Positions 43,842-52,014 of a DNA stretch of 64,000 bases are shown here, piece after piece. This DNA is from Paenibacillus sp. RUD330. GTDB lineage: Bacteria > Bacillota > Bacilli > Paenibacillales > Paenibacillaceae. The stretch spans positions 4,218,501 through 4,282,500 of the forward strand of contig NZ_CP022655.2 in the NCBI RefSeq assembly GCF_002243345.2, written 5' to 3'. The first letter of the stretch is position 1. Each line of letters starts with the position of its first letter. The notes beneath the pieces were generated by a model. That model saw only the letters and a program-made list of their open reading frames with translations, ran no database searches and was not told the origin of the DNA. The translations under genes were made by a program, and so were the position numbers.

Positions 43842-43945
43842 CGCGGCCGGAGAGGCGGCCATAAAGCATATCCTGTCCCGCAAGGGCGTACAAGTAGTAA
43901 AGTCCTGAACAAGCCGAGTCCGCAAGCCTGAAGGAGGGCAACAAC

Positions 43946-45157
43946 GTGAGAACCGCCATGTGGCTGTACCTGTTTTTATTCGTCGCCTTTTTCGATCTGC
44001 ATGCCCAATATCCCATCCTGACTCCGTACGCCGTCTCGCTGGGGGCCGCTCCGTCGTTCATCGGGCTGATGATGGGCATGTACTCCCTCACCCATCTGCC
44101 GGGCAACATCATCGCCGGCTTCGGCATCGACCGCTTCGGCAGCCGCATGTTCATCGTCTTCAGCCTGCTCGGAGCCGGCGTCATCCTCCTGCTGCAGGCT
44201 CAGGTCACGAATCCATGGCAGCTGCTCGTTCTCCGCTCGATCAGCGGCTTCGTCCTGGCCTTCCTGTCCCCTGCCTGCAGCGCCTTGCTGGCCAGAATGG
44301 CGACGAACGCTCTCCAGCAGGGCAGGCTGATGAGCGGCAGCGGCTTCGTCCACACGCTGGCGTCGGTCGTCTCGCCCGCTGCGGGGGCCTTTCTCGTAGC
44401 CCGGATCGGCTTCTCCAGCGCCTTCTACCTGCTGGGCTGGATCTTGATCGGCACGAGCATCTGCGCGCTTCTGTTCATCCGCGACCGCAAGGAGACGGCC
44501 ATGCTCCCGGCGGGTCCCCGGTCCTTGAGCCACGCTCCGCCAAAAGCGGCGCTCGCTTCGGCGGCCGCCGTTCCCGCCGGCGATTCCGGCGGCTTCCCGT
44601 GGATCGTCTTCCTGCTTCCGGTCGCCATCAGCTGCTCGCAAGGCATTCTCAGCTTCGAGCTCCCGCTCATGTCCACCACTTCCGAGGGCATGATGCGAAC
44701 CGGATGGCTGTTCTCGGTCGTAAGCGCGGGCGGCCTCATCACCTTGAGCATGCTGTTCCTGAACCGAATACCGGCTTTCCGCCGCACGCTCTGGGGCGCC
44801 CTGCTGCTGGCCATCGCCTACTTCGGCATCGCAGCCGGATTCAACGCCCCGCTCGTGTCGCTGCTTCTCGTCGTCGGCATGGCCAAAGGCGTCATCTTCC
44901 CCGCCCTCTCGACGCTGCTCATCGAGCTCAGCGGAACCGAGCGCTACGGCCGCACGTTCTCGATCCTGTCGATCGCCTTCTCCATCGGAGCTTTCCTCGG
45001 GCCAATGATCGCCGGCCAGGTCCGGCATCTCGTCTCGCCCTACTACATTTCCTTCGTTTTCCTCATGCTCGCTGTCGCTGTCCTTCCCTTCCACGGAGGG
45101 GGCGGCCGGAACCGGATTCCTGCGGCTCCATCCGCCCAATTGCCGAGGACTGGGTGA
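43946..45157 (+). CDS. MFS transporter
   Basis: 403-residue major facilitator protein with 11-12 helices in two halves separated by a polar loop near residues 190-215. The loop-2/3 motif GFGIDRFGSRMFIV (G-x-x-x-D-R-x-G-x-R) is present, and RSISGFVLAFLSPACSALLARM marks helices 4-5. It looks like the drug/metabolite exporter type of proton antiporter. The substrate is unknown. GTG at 43946 follows GAAGGAGGG. It is a single-gene unit, followed after about 120 bases by the YjcZ miniprotein. Confidence 0.85.
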   Translation: MRTAMWLYLFLFVAFFDLHAQYPILTPYAVSLGAAPSFIGLMMGMYSLTHLPGNIIAGFGIDRFGSRMFIVFSLLGAGVILLLQAQVTNPWQLLVLRSISGFVLAFLSPACSALLARMATNALQQGRLMSGSGFVHTLASVVSPAAGAFLVARIGFSSAFYLLGWILIGTSICALLFIRDRKETAMLPAGPRSLSHAPPKAALASAAAVPAGDSGGFPWIVFLLPVAISCSQGILSFELPLMSTTSEGMMRTGWLFSVVSAGGLITLSMLFLNRIPAFRRTLWGALLLAIAYFGIAAGFNAPLVSLLLVVGMAKGVIFPALSTLLIELSGTERYGRTFSILSIAFSIGAFLGPMIAGQVRHLVSPYYISFVFLMLAVAVLPFHGGGGRNRIPAAPSAQLPRTG

Positions 45158-45184
45158 ATGCACAGGGCGGGTACCATCCAGGTA

Positions 45185-45192
45185 CATATACT
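45185..45192 (+). promoter_or_regulatory. Possible sigmaE-like -10 before yjcZ-type gene
   Basis: CATATACT matches seven of eight positions of the mother-cell sigmaE -10 (CATACANT). No good -35 is seen. The inference rests partly on the sporulation-linked product downstream. Confidence 0.3.
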
Positions 45193-45278
45193 GAACCATG
45201 TCTGACGGACCGCCAGCACGTTGCCCGCGGGCCGGCGGCCGGATGACCCCACCAAGCAGCAAAGGGGTGACCAATACA

Positions 45279-45413
45279 ATGTCTTATGTCGAAGGTGCAG
45301 GTGTAGGCTGTGCTCCCGTAGGCGGAGCAGTGGGAGGAGTCTGGACTTCCACTGGCGCAATCCTCGTTCTGTTCATTCTGCTCGTTATCATCATCAGCAG
45401 CTTCTGCTTCTAA
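45279..45413 (+). CDS. YjcZ-family sporulation miniprotein
   Basis: 44-residue protein: a Gly/Val-rich N-terminus and one C-terminal membrane helix (TGAILVLFILLVIIISSFCF). The ILVLFILLVII core is the hallmark of the YjcZ/tiny transmembrane Bacillus family, found in sporulating Bacilli and often annotated as spore proteins. AAGGGGTGA lies 9 bases before ATG 45279. It is followed by a strong terminator, supporting a discrete transcript. Confidence 0.85.
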   Translation: MSYVEGAGVGCAPVGGAVGGVWTSTGAILVLFILLVIIISSFCF

Positions 45414-45452
45414 TGACGATATGAGAACTGGTTTCCCGCTCTCATAAAACTT

Positions 45453-45486
45453 GAGGCCTGCCGAATTCGGCAGGCCTCCTTTTTTT
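45453..45486 (+). terminator. Terminator of the yjcZ-type gene
   Basis: GAGGCCTGCCGAATTCGGCAGGCCTC is a perfect 26-base palindrome followed by seven T residues; the hairpin begins 40 bases past the stop. Confidence 0.93.
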
Positions 45487-45561
45487 GGGGCAAAGACAAC
45501 CGGACAGCGTTGAATAACCGGCGGTCCAAGGTTAATCTTAGTGGATAAGGAGGCGATTCCC

Positions 45562-45939
45562 GTGGAAGAAGCCGTCATCATCGTCGAAGGCAAGAACGAC
45601 CGGAGCCGCCTCCGGCGCGTGCTGTCGGAAGAAGTCCCGATCCTGTGCACCTTCGGCACTCCGGGCTCGAAGCAGCTGGAGACGCTGCGCAAGCAGGCCG
45701 GCGGCAGCCAGGTCTACATCTTCACCGACAACGATCCATCCGGCCGGCGCATCCGCGGCATCCTGCGCGACGAATTCCCGGACGCCGAGCATATCTATAC
45801 CCGGCGCGGTTATCCCGGCGTCGAAGGAACTCCAGAGGAATATTTGCTGGAGCAGCTTCTCAAGGCGGGCTTCGAGTCCGAGCTCATCTTCCCCGATGCG
45901 GGACCGGAGCCTCGCTGGTCCAAAGAGGACGGGCTCTAG
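45562..45939 (+). CDS. Stand-alone TOPRIM-domain protein
   Basis: 125-residue protein consisting of a TOPRIM fold: the catalytic Glu in VIIVEGKNDRSRL and the acidic pair in VYIFTDNDPSGRRIRG, as in RNase M5 and DnaG-type enzymes. RNase M5 (about 185 residues) matures 5S rRNA and has an extra C-terminal domain absent here. The short form may act as a small nuclease or bind nucleic acid. GTG at 45562 follows AAGGAGG by 8 bases; an earlier GTG at 45541 lies before that site. Confidence 0.8.
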   Translation: MEEAVIIVEGKNDRSRLRRVLSEEVPILCTFGTPGSKQLETLRKQAGGSQVYIFTDNDPSGRRIRGILRDEFPDAEHIYTRRGYPGVEGTPEEYLLEQLLKAGFESELIFPDAGPEPRWSKEDGL

Positions 45940-45944
45940 GGGCA

Positions 45945-46476
45945 CGAGCCGTTCCGGTGCGGCTGCCCCTCCCTTCGTTAGCGATTCGGCCAGCTTCCAT
46001 CGGAATCGGCAGGAGCTTCGCTCTGGCGCAAAGCGCCCTGCCTCTTCGGCTTGCTCTTGCCGGCGGCTTTTATCGTGGCCGGCTACGCAGGTTCCAGCGA
46101 TTGGAGGAGCGGCGGCTTGCCGAGCGGTCTTAGCTGCAGCGGGCTTGCTGCAGCGGCCTTGAGCAGTTGAGCGCAGCGGGCTTGCCGCAGCGTTATCGAG
46201 CCTAGCGCAGCGGGCCTGCTGAGCGGCTTTGCCCTTCCCAGCGGCCAGCGCGGTCCAGCGCATGGCCGGCTCGCTCCTTCCCCGCTGCATGGCCAGCGAA
46301 GGCGGGCCGCCGCATCCGGAAAAGCGTCAGCGGTCGCCTTTGAAGCCGGGTTCCTGCCGCTCTGTCGCCAAGTTCAGAGGAACCCGGGTTCAACAGCGAT
46401 TGGAGGAGCGGCGGCTTGCCGAGCGGTCTGGGCACTTAAAGCGCAGCAGACTTGAGCAGTCAAGCTTTGGCCGCCG
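45945..46476. repeat. GC-rich non-coding block with repeats
   Basis: More than 500 bases without a convincing gene. A 36-bp sequence occurs twice, identical, at 46095-46130 and 46394-46429 (299 bases apart). Shorter related units of the form GCAGCGGGCTTGC occur several times between 46130 and 46220. The three-base periodicity could reflect decayed coding sequence, but no frame gives a plausible protein and stops break each candidate. I could not identify insertion-sequence ends or a REP-type palindrome. Confidence 0.65.
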
Positions 46477-47403
46477 CTAAATCTGAAGCAGGGCAATGAC
46501 CGCTGTCACCGTGCCGATGCTCAAGATCGTCGAGAACAGCACCGCCTGCGAAGAGAACTCCGGCTCGTTGTCGAACTCGACCGCCAGCAGCACGCTGCTG
46601 AGCGAAGTCGGCACCGCCGAGCTCACGATGAGCGCCTTGGCCGCGAGGCCGTCGATGCCGAGCAGCCAGACCGTCAAGGCGGCCAGCGCCGGGCCCGCCG
46701 CCAGGCGAAGCGCCAGGGAAAGACCCAGTTCGGCCGTCTTCCCCTTGCCGCTGCCGCGCTTCATGCTCCCGAGCTGCACGCCGAGCGTCAGCAGAGCCGT
46801 CCCGATGAACGCATTCGCCACATAATCGAGCGGCGTCGCGAGATAGACCGGCATGCCGACGCCGAAGCCGCGCAGTGCAAACGCGAGCGGAATCACATAA
46901 ATGACCGGCTGCGACAGAATCGTGCGCCGGATGTCGCGGAAGCTGCTTTTATGCGCATTGACGCTGTAGATGCCGTATGTGTTCGGCAGCAGCGACTGCA
47001 TCATCATGATGAGCACCTGGATCGACAGCGTGAACGGATTCGCAGCGAAAGCCAGCTGGTTGAGCGGAATGCCGTAATTGGCGCTGTTGTAGAACAGGAC
47101 GCTGTTGCGCATCGCCGCCTTCATGCCCCCTTGGAATCCCCTCATCCTGATCACGATCTCCACAAGCGCGTACTGGAACGCCATGAACACGCCGAAAAAC
47201 AGCAGCACCTGGCCGATCAGCGAAAACGGAATATCGGTCGTGTACAAAAGCTTGAAAATGACGGCCGGCGAAAAGAGATAAAAGTTCAGCTTGGACAGCG
47301 TGCGGATGTCCAGCACGAAAATCCGCTGCAGCACGACCCCGATCAGGATCATGACGCATAGCGGAATGATGTTGTGAAGCAGGATCGAGCCGAGCAATGC
47401 CAT
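46477..47403 (-). CDS. AEC-family (auxin efflux carrier-like) transporter
   Basis: 308-residue membrane transporter with ten helices, the usual length for the AEC family. The central FYNSANYGIPLNQLAF segment carries the conserved N-x-G-x-P-like motif, and the C-terminal half repeats it (VSSAVPTSLSSVLLAVEFDNEPE). Bacterial AEC members export or import small organic acids such as malate or lactate. ATG at 47403 follows GGGAAGGAG. Its 3' end lies in the repeat block, and no terminator is visible. Confidence 0.85.
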   Translation of the reverse strand: MALLGSILLHNIIPLCVMILIGVVLQRIFVLDIRTLSKLNFYLFSPAVIFKLLYTTDIPFSLIGQVLLFFGVFMAFQYALVEIVIRMRGFQGGMKAAMRNSVLFYNSANYGIPLNQLAFAANPFTLSIQVLIMMMQSLLPNTYGIYSVNAHKSSFRDIRRTILSQPVIYVIPLAFALRGFGVGMPVYLATPLDYVANAFIGTALLTLGVQLGSMKRGSGKGKTAELGLSLALRLAAGPALAALTVWLLGIDGLAAKALIVSSAVPTSLSSVLLAVEFDNEPEFSSQAVLFSTILSIGTVTAVIALLQI

Positions 47404-47428
47404 GCGTGCCACTCCTTCCCTCAGGTCC

Positions 47429-47459
47429 AAAAAAAATTCCTGCAATTTCTTGCAGGAAT
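47429..47459 (-). terminator. Terminator of ctaB-sco
   Basis: ATTCCTGCAA-TTTC-TTGCAGGAAT, a 10-bp stem, followed on the minus strand by eight T residues; it lies 30 bases past the Sco stop. Confidence 0.92.
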
Positions 47460-47489
47460 GGGACTGCCAAGCGCCCTCTCGGAAGAGGC

Positions 47490-48131
47490 TTATTTTTTCA
47501 GCAGGCTTTTGACGGCGGTCACGATGGAATCCGCCTTTTGGTCCGGCGTCATCGATTGATCCATGCCGCCGGTTATGTATTTGCGGATATTGCCCTTCTT
47601 GTCGATCAGCGTGAACACGTCGTTATGGCTGTAATTGCCGTCGGCATCCTTAAGCAGGGACAGGCCGTAATCCTTGACCAGCTTGGCCGTAGCGGCTTCG
47701 TCCGGATTGCGCAGGAACAGCCAGCCCGCCGGGTCGGCATGGAATTTGGAGGCGAAGGTCCGGATCGCCTCGGGAGTGTCGCGCACCGGATCGAAGGTGA
47801 TGGACATCAGCTCCGCCTTGTCGCCGAACAGCCCTTCCTCCTTCAGCTTGTCCTGAACCTTGGACAGGATGAAAGTCGTAGCGGGGCAGACGTCCGGACA
47901 ATGAGACCAGTAGAAATAAGCGACGCGGACTTTGCCGTCCGAATCGGCAAGCTTGACTTCCTTCCCGTCTTCCAATGCGTTCTGAAGCGTGAACTCGGGC
48001 GCAGGGCTGTTTTGCGGAAAATTGACGGCTTGCGTGCTGTCTGCCCGGCTTGAAACGAGCAGATAGATGCCCATGGCGGCGCAAAGCGCGAACAAGGCGA
48101 TTTTGAAGGCATGCTTGCGGATGAATGGCAA
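47490..48131 (-). CDS. SCO1/SenC-type copper chaperone for cytochrome c oxidase
   Basis: 213-residue membrane-tethered thioredoxin-fold protein. One N-terminal helix (FKIALFALCAAMGIYLLVSS) is followed by the extracytoplasmic SCO domain. Copper ligands are C78 and C82 (WSHCPDVCP) and H169 (NYSHNDVF). It delivers copper to, or reduces, the CuA site of the cytochrome oxidase subunit II. It lies 59 bases after ctaB on the same strand, which joins heme A and CuA maturation in one transcript. Confidence 0.93.
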   Translation of the reverse strand: MPFIRKHAFKIALFALCAAMGIYLLVSSRADSTQAVNFPQNSPAPEFTLQNALEDGKEVKLADSDGKVRVAYFYWSHCPDVCPATTFILSKVQDKLKEEGLFGDKAELMSITFDPVRDTPEAIRTFASKFHADPAGWLFLRNPDEAATAKLVKDYGLSLLKDADGNYSHNDVFTLIDKKGNIRKYITGGMDQSMTPDQKADSIVTAVKSLLKK

Positions 48132-48190
48132 CGTTTACCTCTCCTCTTATGTAAGTAAAGCCTGTCCGGGCGGACAGGCATGTAAGACCA

Positions 48191-49090
48191 TCAAGGCAGG
48201 ATGCTTGAAATGAACGCCGCGCCAGGCTCCCTGTACGTGTTGGCGATCATGAGCAGGAAAACGACAAGCAGGTAGTTGACGGAAATAAGGAAATTGACCT
48301 TGGCCCATTTCTCGGTTTCCTGTTCGGTTTTCGCGCGCATGCCGGTCAAGGTGTGGGCGAACCAGATGACGGTAAGCAGCCCGGAAACCCATAGGAACCA
48401 TTGGCCCGTGTAGCCATAGGTGTAGAGCAGGATGACGGTAGGAATGAGCAGCAGCACATAAGGAATCATCTGCAGCTTGGTCCGCTTGATGCCTTTGACG
48501 ACCGGCAGCAGCGGATAGCCCGCTGCGCGGTATTCCTCTACGCGGCGAATCGCCAGCGACCAGAAGTGGGCCGGCTGCCAGAGGAATAGGAAGGCGAAGA
48601 GCAGCCACGCTCCGGCATCCACCTGCCCGGTGACGGCGCAGTAGCCGATGACCGGCGGCATCGCTCCGGATACGCCCCCGATGGACGTGCTCCAGGTCGA
48701 GCTCCGCTTGAGCCAGATCGTATAGATGACGATATAGACGAACCAGCCCAGCAGTCCCAGCCAGCCGGAAAGGACGTTCACCAGGGTAAACAGCACGGCA
48801 AGGCCGGCAATTCCGAGAATGATGCCGTAAGTAATGACGAATCCCGGCTTCAGCCGCCCTGTCGGCAGCGCGCGGTTGCGGGTCCGCTCCATCTTGAGGT
48901 CGAGCTCGCGGTCCCAGTAATTGTTAATGACGCAGGCAGAAGCCATCGTCAGTGAAGTTCCGATCAGCATCCATAGCAGCTTCAGCCAGTCGATGCTCCA
49001 CTGGGAAGCTACCCAAAATCCGCCAAAAGCCGCGAAAGCGTTCATGCGTACGATTCCGGGCTTGGTAAGGGCAATCAAGTCTTTCCACAC
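48191..49090 (-). CDS. ctaB: Protoheme IX farnesyltransferase (heme O synthase) CtaB
   Basis: 299-residue UbiA-superfamily prenyltransferase with nine helices that adds a farnesyl group to heme b, making heme O. First Asp-rich motif ASACVINNYWDRELDLKMERT (N-x-x-x-D-x-x-x-D) and the second, YTIWLKRSS, are present. GTG at 49090 is chosen because AGGAGG lies 9 bases upstream; an in-frame TTG further up would include RBS sequence in the protein. First gene of ctaB-sco; CtaA at 32.4 kb performs the next step. Confidence 0.93.
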   Translation of the reverse strand: MWKDLIALTKPGIVRMNAFAAFGGFWVASQWSIDWLKLLWMLIGTSLTMASACVINNYWDRELDLKMERTRNRALPTGRLKPGFVITYGIILGIAGLAVLFTLVNVLSGWLGLLGWFVYIVIYTIWLKRSSTWSTSIGGVSGAMPPVIGYCAVTGQVDAGAWLLFAFLFLWQPAHFWSLAIRRVEEYRAAGYPLLPVVKGIKRTKLQMIPYVLLLIPTVILLYTYGYTGQWFLWVSGLLTVIWFAHTLTGMRAKTEQETEKWAKVNFLISVNYLLVVFLLMIANTYREPGAAFISSILP

Positions 49091-49161
49091 AGTCGTGCGC
49101 CTCCTGTTTTTGGAGCGCAAAAGCGCATTGCGCCTAAGGGCTTCAGTAGTCAACGGTACTA

Positions 49162-49190
49162 ATGATACCGAAAATGAATGCTTGTGACAA
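49162..49190 (-). promoter_or_regulatory. Promoter of ctaB-sco
   Basis: Minus strand TTGTCA (49185-49190), 17-base spacer, TATCAT (49162-49167), 72 bases before the GTG start. No further gene is seen in the 329-base gap to cwlJ. Confidence 0.65.
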
Positions 49191-49327
49191 TGTAAGGGAA
49201 GGCAAGTTCATGAATTCGACATGCCAATGAAGACTATTTGTTGACGAATGCTGCCGGACCTTGCCTCCCCGGGCTGGCCGCAGCTTTCTTTTTCGAGTCG
49301 AAAACAGGCACATCTCGCGGTCCCCGG

Positions 49328-49335
49328 CATACAGT
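49328..49335 (+). promoter_or_regulatory. sigmaE-type -10 of cwlJ
   Basis: CATACAGT is a perfect match to the sigmaE -10 CATACANT, 84 bases before the cwlJ ATG. The -35 is not obvious. cwlJ is sigmaE-dependent in B. subtilis, which supports the reading. Confidence 0.5.
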
Positions 49336-49419
49336 AAGGTGTGGTCAGGAGCCCAGGCGGGAGGGCACCGCAGCAACAGCAGGCCGCAGGCTCCCGCAAA
49401 AGGAGCGTGAACAGGAACA

Positions 49420-49842
49420 ATGGCTGTCATCAAGACCAACGATGCGGACACCAAGCTGCTTGCCCGGCTGATGCGGGCGGAAGCGGAAGGGGAGGGCGAG
49501 CTCGGCATGCTGATGGTGGGCAACGTCGGCGTCAACCGGGTACTCGGCAACTGCCTCGATTTCCGCAATATTCGGTCCATTCCGGACATGGTGTACCAGA
49601 GTCCCGGAGGATACGAGGCCGTCCAGAAGAGCTACTTCTATCAAAAGGCCAGGGACAAGGAAATCCGGCTGGCCAAACGCGTCATCGGCGGGGAGCGCCA
49701 GCATCCTGCCAGCAACGCCCTATGGTTTTTCAGGCCGTCGGGAGACTGCCCCGATACCTGGTATAACCAAGGCAATACCGGGCGCTACAAAGCGCACTGC
49801 TTCTTCGCGCCGACCAGCGGCGACTGCCCGGACGTGTACTGA
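49420..49842 (+). CDS. cwlJ: Spore cortex-lytic enzyme CwlJ
   Basis: 140-residue SleB/CwlJ-type hydrolase that degrades spore cortex peptidoglycan during germination, especially in response to Ca-dipicolinate. It matches Bacillus CwlJ (142 residues) end to end: LLARLMRAEAEGEGELGMLMVGNVGVNR with the catalytic Glu, YQSPGGYEAV, SYFYQKARDKE, ALWFFRPSGDCP and YKAHCFFAP. There is no signal peptide, as expected for a mother-cell-made coat protein. It is followed 42 bases later by gerQ, needed for CwlJ localisation. Confidence 0.95.
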   Translation: MAVIKTNDADTKLLARLMRAEAEGEGELGMLMVGNVGVNRVLGNCLDFRNIRSIPDMVYQSPGGYEAVQKSYFYQKARDKEIRLAKRVIGGERQHPASNALWFFRPSGDCPDTWYNQGNTGRYKAHCFFAPTSGDCPDVY

Positions 49843-49884
49843 CCGAAATCAAACATCTATCCAGAGAGAGCGGGGAAACCTTTC

Positions 49885-50403
49885 ATGTCGAATACTTATG
49901 ACTTCGATTACTATCGTTCTTATGGCGCCTACGGCCATCCATCCGTCGGCGGCGCCGGCACGGGCTACGGCCAGCCATCCGTCGGCGGCGTCAATGCCGC
50001 CATGTACAGCCATGACGGCATGATGATTCCGGGAGCCGCATTCATGCAGATGCCTCCGGGCGTTCCGAGCGGATCCGTCATCACGCCCAATGCCGGAACG
50101 ATCACGACCGTTCCCGCCCGCGAGGAATCGTATGTCGAGAACATCCTGCGCTTGAACCGCAGCAAGATGGCGACGTTCTATATGACGTATGAGAACAACA
50201 AGGAATGGAACGCCAAAATTTTCCGCGGCGTCATCGAGGCGGCAGGCCGCGACCATATCATTATCCGCGATCCCGCTACGAATATGCGCTATCTGCTCCT
50301 GACGCTGAATCTCGACTATGTCACCTTTGACGGCCCGATCGCCTACGAGTACCAGTTCCAAGGACAGACGATCTCCAATCTGACGCCCGAGACGGAGCGT
50401 TAA
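49885..50403 (+). CDS. gerQ: Spore coat protein GerQ
   Basis: 172-residue coat protein. The first 60 residues are Gly/Tyr/Pro-rich with two HPSVGG/QPSVGG-like repeats. The conserved C-terminal domain begins at ESYVENILRLNRSKMATFYMTY and ends at FDGPIAYEYQF. GerQ is crosslinked by a spore transglutaminase and is required to place CwlJ in the coat. The cwlJ-gerQ order makes joint expression likely. Its stop codon overlaps the stop of a minus-strand gene within TTAA at 50400-50403. Confidence 0.93.
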   Translation: MSNTYDFDYYRSYGAYGHPSVGGAGTGYGQPSVGGVNAAMYSHDGMMIPGAAFMQMPPGVPSGSVITPNAGTITTVPAREESYVENILRLNRSKMATFYMTYENNKEWNAKIFRGVIEAAGRDHIIIRDPATNMRYLLLTLNLDYVTFDGPIAYEYQFQGQTISNLTPETER

Positions 50404-50705
50404 GCCAAAGGAAGCCGTCCAAGCGAAGGCTTGAACGTCCACGCATGGATGCGGGAACGCCCCCCGGCGACCATCCCGCCAATGCCAGACCATGGAGAAC
50501 GCTCCGAGAGGCGTTCTTCTTGGCATGCCCGCGCTTCCTCCTCCGAGGCCGCCGGCCATATTTCGACGAACAGATTCGGCTGGTCCGCGCCCTCGTACAG
50601 AGATACAGGCACGCCGCCTTCGGCCAGCCGTCCGATCAAGGCCAGGTAATCCGCACGGGCTTCCTCCTCGATGCGGTATTCGACCATCAAAGCATAGGCA
50701 TTCAT
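50400..50705 (-). CDS. Small hypothetical protein convergent with gerQ
   Basis: 101-residue protein with a ferredoxin-like alternation (MVEYRIEEEARADYLALIGRL; SLYEGADQPNLFVEIWPAAS), reminiscent of dimeric alpha-beta barrel (ABM-like) proteins, but no family is certain. ATG at 50705 follows AAGGAG by 8 bases. It is hydrophilic with no signal. Its TAA stop overlaps the gerQ TAA on the other strand. Confidence 0.65.
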   Translation of the reverse strand: MNAYALMVEYRIEEEARADYLALIGRLAEGGVPVSLYEGADQPNLFVEIWPAASEEEARACQEERLSERSPWSGIGGMVAGGRSRIHAWTFKPSLGRLPLA

Positions 50706-50870
50706 TCCGATTTCTCCTTGCACCATCAAGTTTCTCCATCCTAGCATGACACGGGCCCTCAGCCCAAGCCCGACATAAGAAACCATCGACGAGGGCATAA
50801 TGGAAAGACCGGAAGCGGGGGCGTCTAGGCCGCTTCCACAGCCATTTGAACTCTTCAGGAGGTGCTTGGA

Positions 50871-51857
50871 CTGGATACAGGAACGCATCTGGTCGCCGGA
50901 CTGGGACTCGCCGGGCTCTCGACCGTCGATCCGGCCGTCGCGGGAAACCCGAGTCTGTTCGCGGCCGTTCTGGCGGGCACGATCATCGGATCGCAGGCTC
51001 CGGATCTGGACGGCTTCCTTCGGCTCAAAAGCAATGCCGTCTATATCCGCAACCACCGCGGCGCCTCTCATTCCCTGCCCGCCGTCCTCATCTGGACTAC
51101 GCTGATCACGGGAGCGATCGCTTGGGCGTATCAGGGCACGCTGCCTTGGCTGCATCTGGCCGGGTGGGTGCTGCTCGCGGTATCGGCCCATGTTTTCTCG
51201 GATTGCTTCAATACCTACGGAACCCAGGCGGCAAGACCCTTTACGGACAAATGGATTTCGTGGAACATCATCCACATTTTCGATCCGACTATTTTTACCG
51301 GCCATGCGATCGCCTTGCTGCTCTGGGCTTTCGGGATATTCCAGCCGCAGCTCATCTTTCCGGTGCTGTACGGCCTGCTCGTAGCCTATTACGTCTGGAG
51401 AACGCAGGTCCATCGAAGCGTGGCGAGCAAGCTGCCGGCGCTGGACGATTCCCATGCCGGAGGAGACGCCTATATTCTCATCCCGACGATTACGCTGAAC
51501 AATTGGAATGTAGTCAAGCGGCTGGAGGACGGAAGCTTCATGATCGGCGACTTGCGCAGGGGCGAGCTCAAATGGTCCGGCAGCGCGCGCTGCATGGAGC
51601 ATCCCGCGATCGACCAGTCGAAGTTCGACGCATCCGTCAAAGCGTTCCTCTACTTCACCTCGTTCGCCTGCTCCGAGGTGCTGGAGCATTCGTACGGCTA
51701 CGAGGTGCGATGGTTCGATGTGCGCTATCGCCACCGCAAGCAATACCCGTTCGTAGCGGTCGTTCTGATGGACAAGGATTACGCCACGCTCGGCTCCTAT
51801 GTCGGATGGCTGAGCGACGAAAGGCTGCAGAAGAGGCTGCGCATGAACACCTATTGA
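50871..51857 (+). CDS. yfhP: YfhP/YdjM-family membrane-bound metal-dependent hydrolase
   Basis: 328-residue protein of the YdjM/YfhP family. His residues near the start (DTGTHLVAG) and in NHRGASHSLP, plus D48/D50-like acidic residues (SQAPDLDGFLR), form the expected metal site. Four or more helices follow (TLITGAIAWAYQ; WVLLAVSAHVFSDCFN), then a soluble C-terminal domain. The start is unusual: AGGAGGTG (50857-50864) is 8 bases before CTG at 50871, which would give MDTGTH as in homologues. The only upstream in-frame start, GTG at 50862, lies inside the Shine-Dalgarno. Confidence 0.82.
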   Translation: MDTGTHLVAGLGLAGLSTVDPAVAGNPSLFAAVLAGTIIGSQAPDLDGFLRLKSNAVYIRNHRGASHSLPAVLIWTTLITGAIAWAYQGTLPWLHLAGWVLLAVSAHVFSDCFNTYGTQAARPFTDKWISWNIIHIFDPTIFTGHAIALLLWAFGIFQPQLIFPVLYGLLVAYYVWRTQVHRSVASKLPALDDSHAGGDAYILIPTITLNNWNVVKRLEDGSFMIGDLRRGELKWSGSARCMEHPAIDQSKFDASVKAFLYFTSFACSEVLEHSYGYEVRWFDVRYRHRKQYPFVAVVLMDKDYATLGSYVGWLSDERLQKRLRMNTY

Positions 51858-51900
51858 GCTTGCTTCCATTAAAAGAGCATCCCGAAGCGGTTGACCGCAG

Positions 51901-51934
51901 AAGCCCCTTGCTTCACAATAAGAGGGGCTTTTTT
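51901..51934 (+). terminator. Terminator of yfhP
   Basis: AGCCCCT (51902-51908) pairs with AGGGGCT (51923-51929) followed by six T residues. Confidence 0.88.
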
Positions 51935-51960
51935 AATTGGTTCCCGCAGGCTAGAGCGGC

Positions 51961-51993
51961 AAAAAAAGAAGCCCAAGGTTTCCCTTGAGCTTC
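51961..51993 (-). terminator. Terminator of the first SASP gene
   Basis: On the minus strand GAAGCTCAAGG pairs with CCTTGGGCTTC (one G-U pair) across a GAAA loop and is followed by seven T residues. Confidence 0.9.
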
Positions 51994-52014
51994 CCCTTTT
52001 TTATCTTCCCGCTC

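Noticed and set aside
45645-46133. Frame continuing from the TOPRIM gene into the repeat block
   Set aside because: It is in a different frame from the TOPRIM protein and has no start signal or plausible composition.
50400-51869. 489-residue minus-strand open frame
   Set aside because: Most of it is antisense to yfhP; only the last 101 codons, which have their own Shine-Dalgarno, were kept as a gene.
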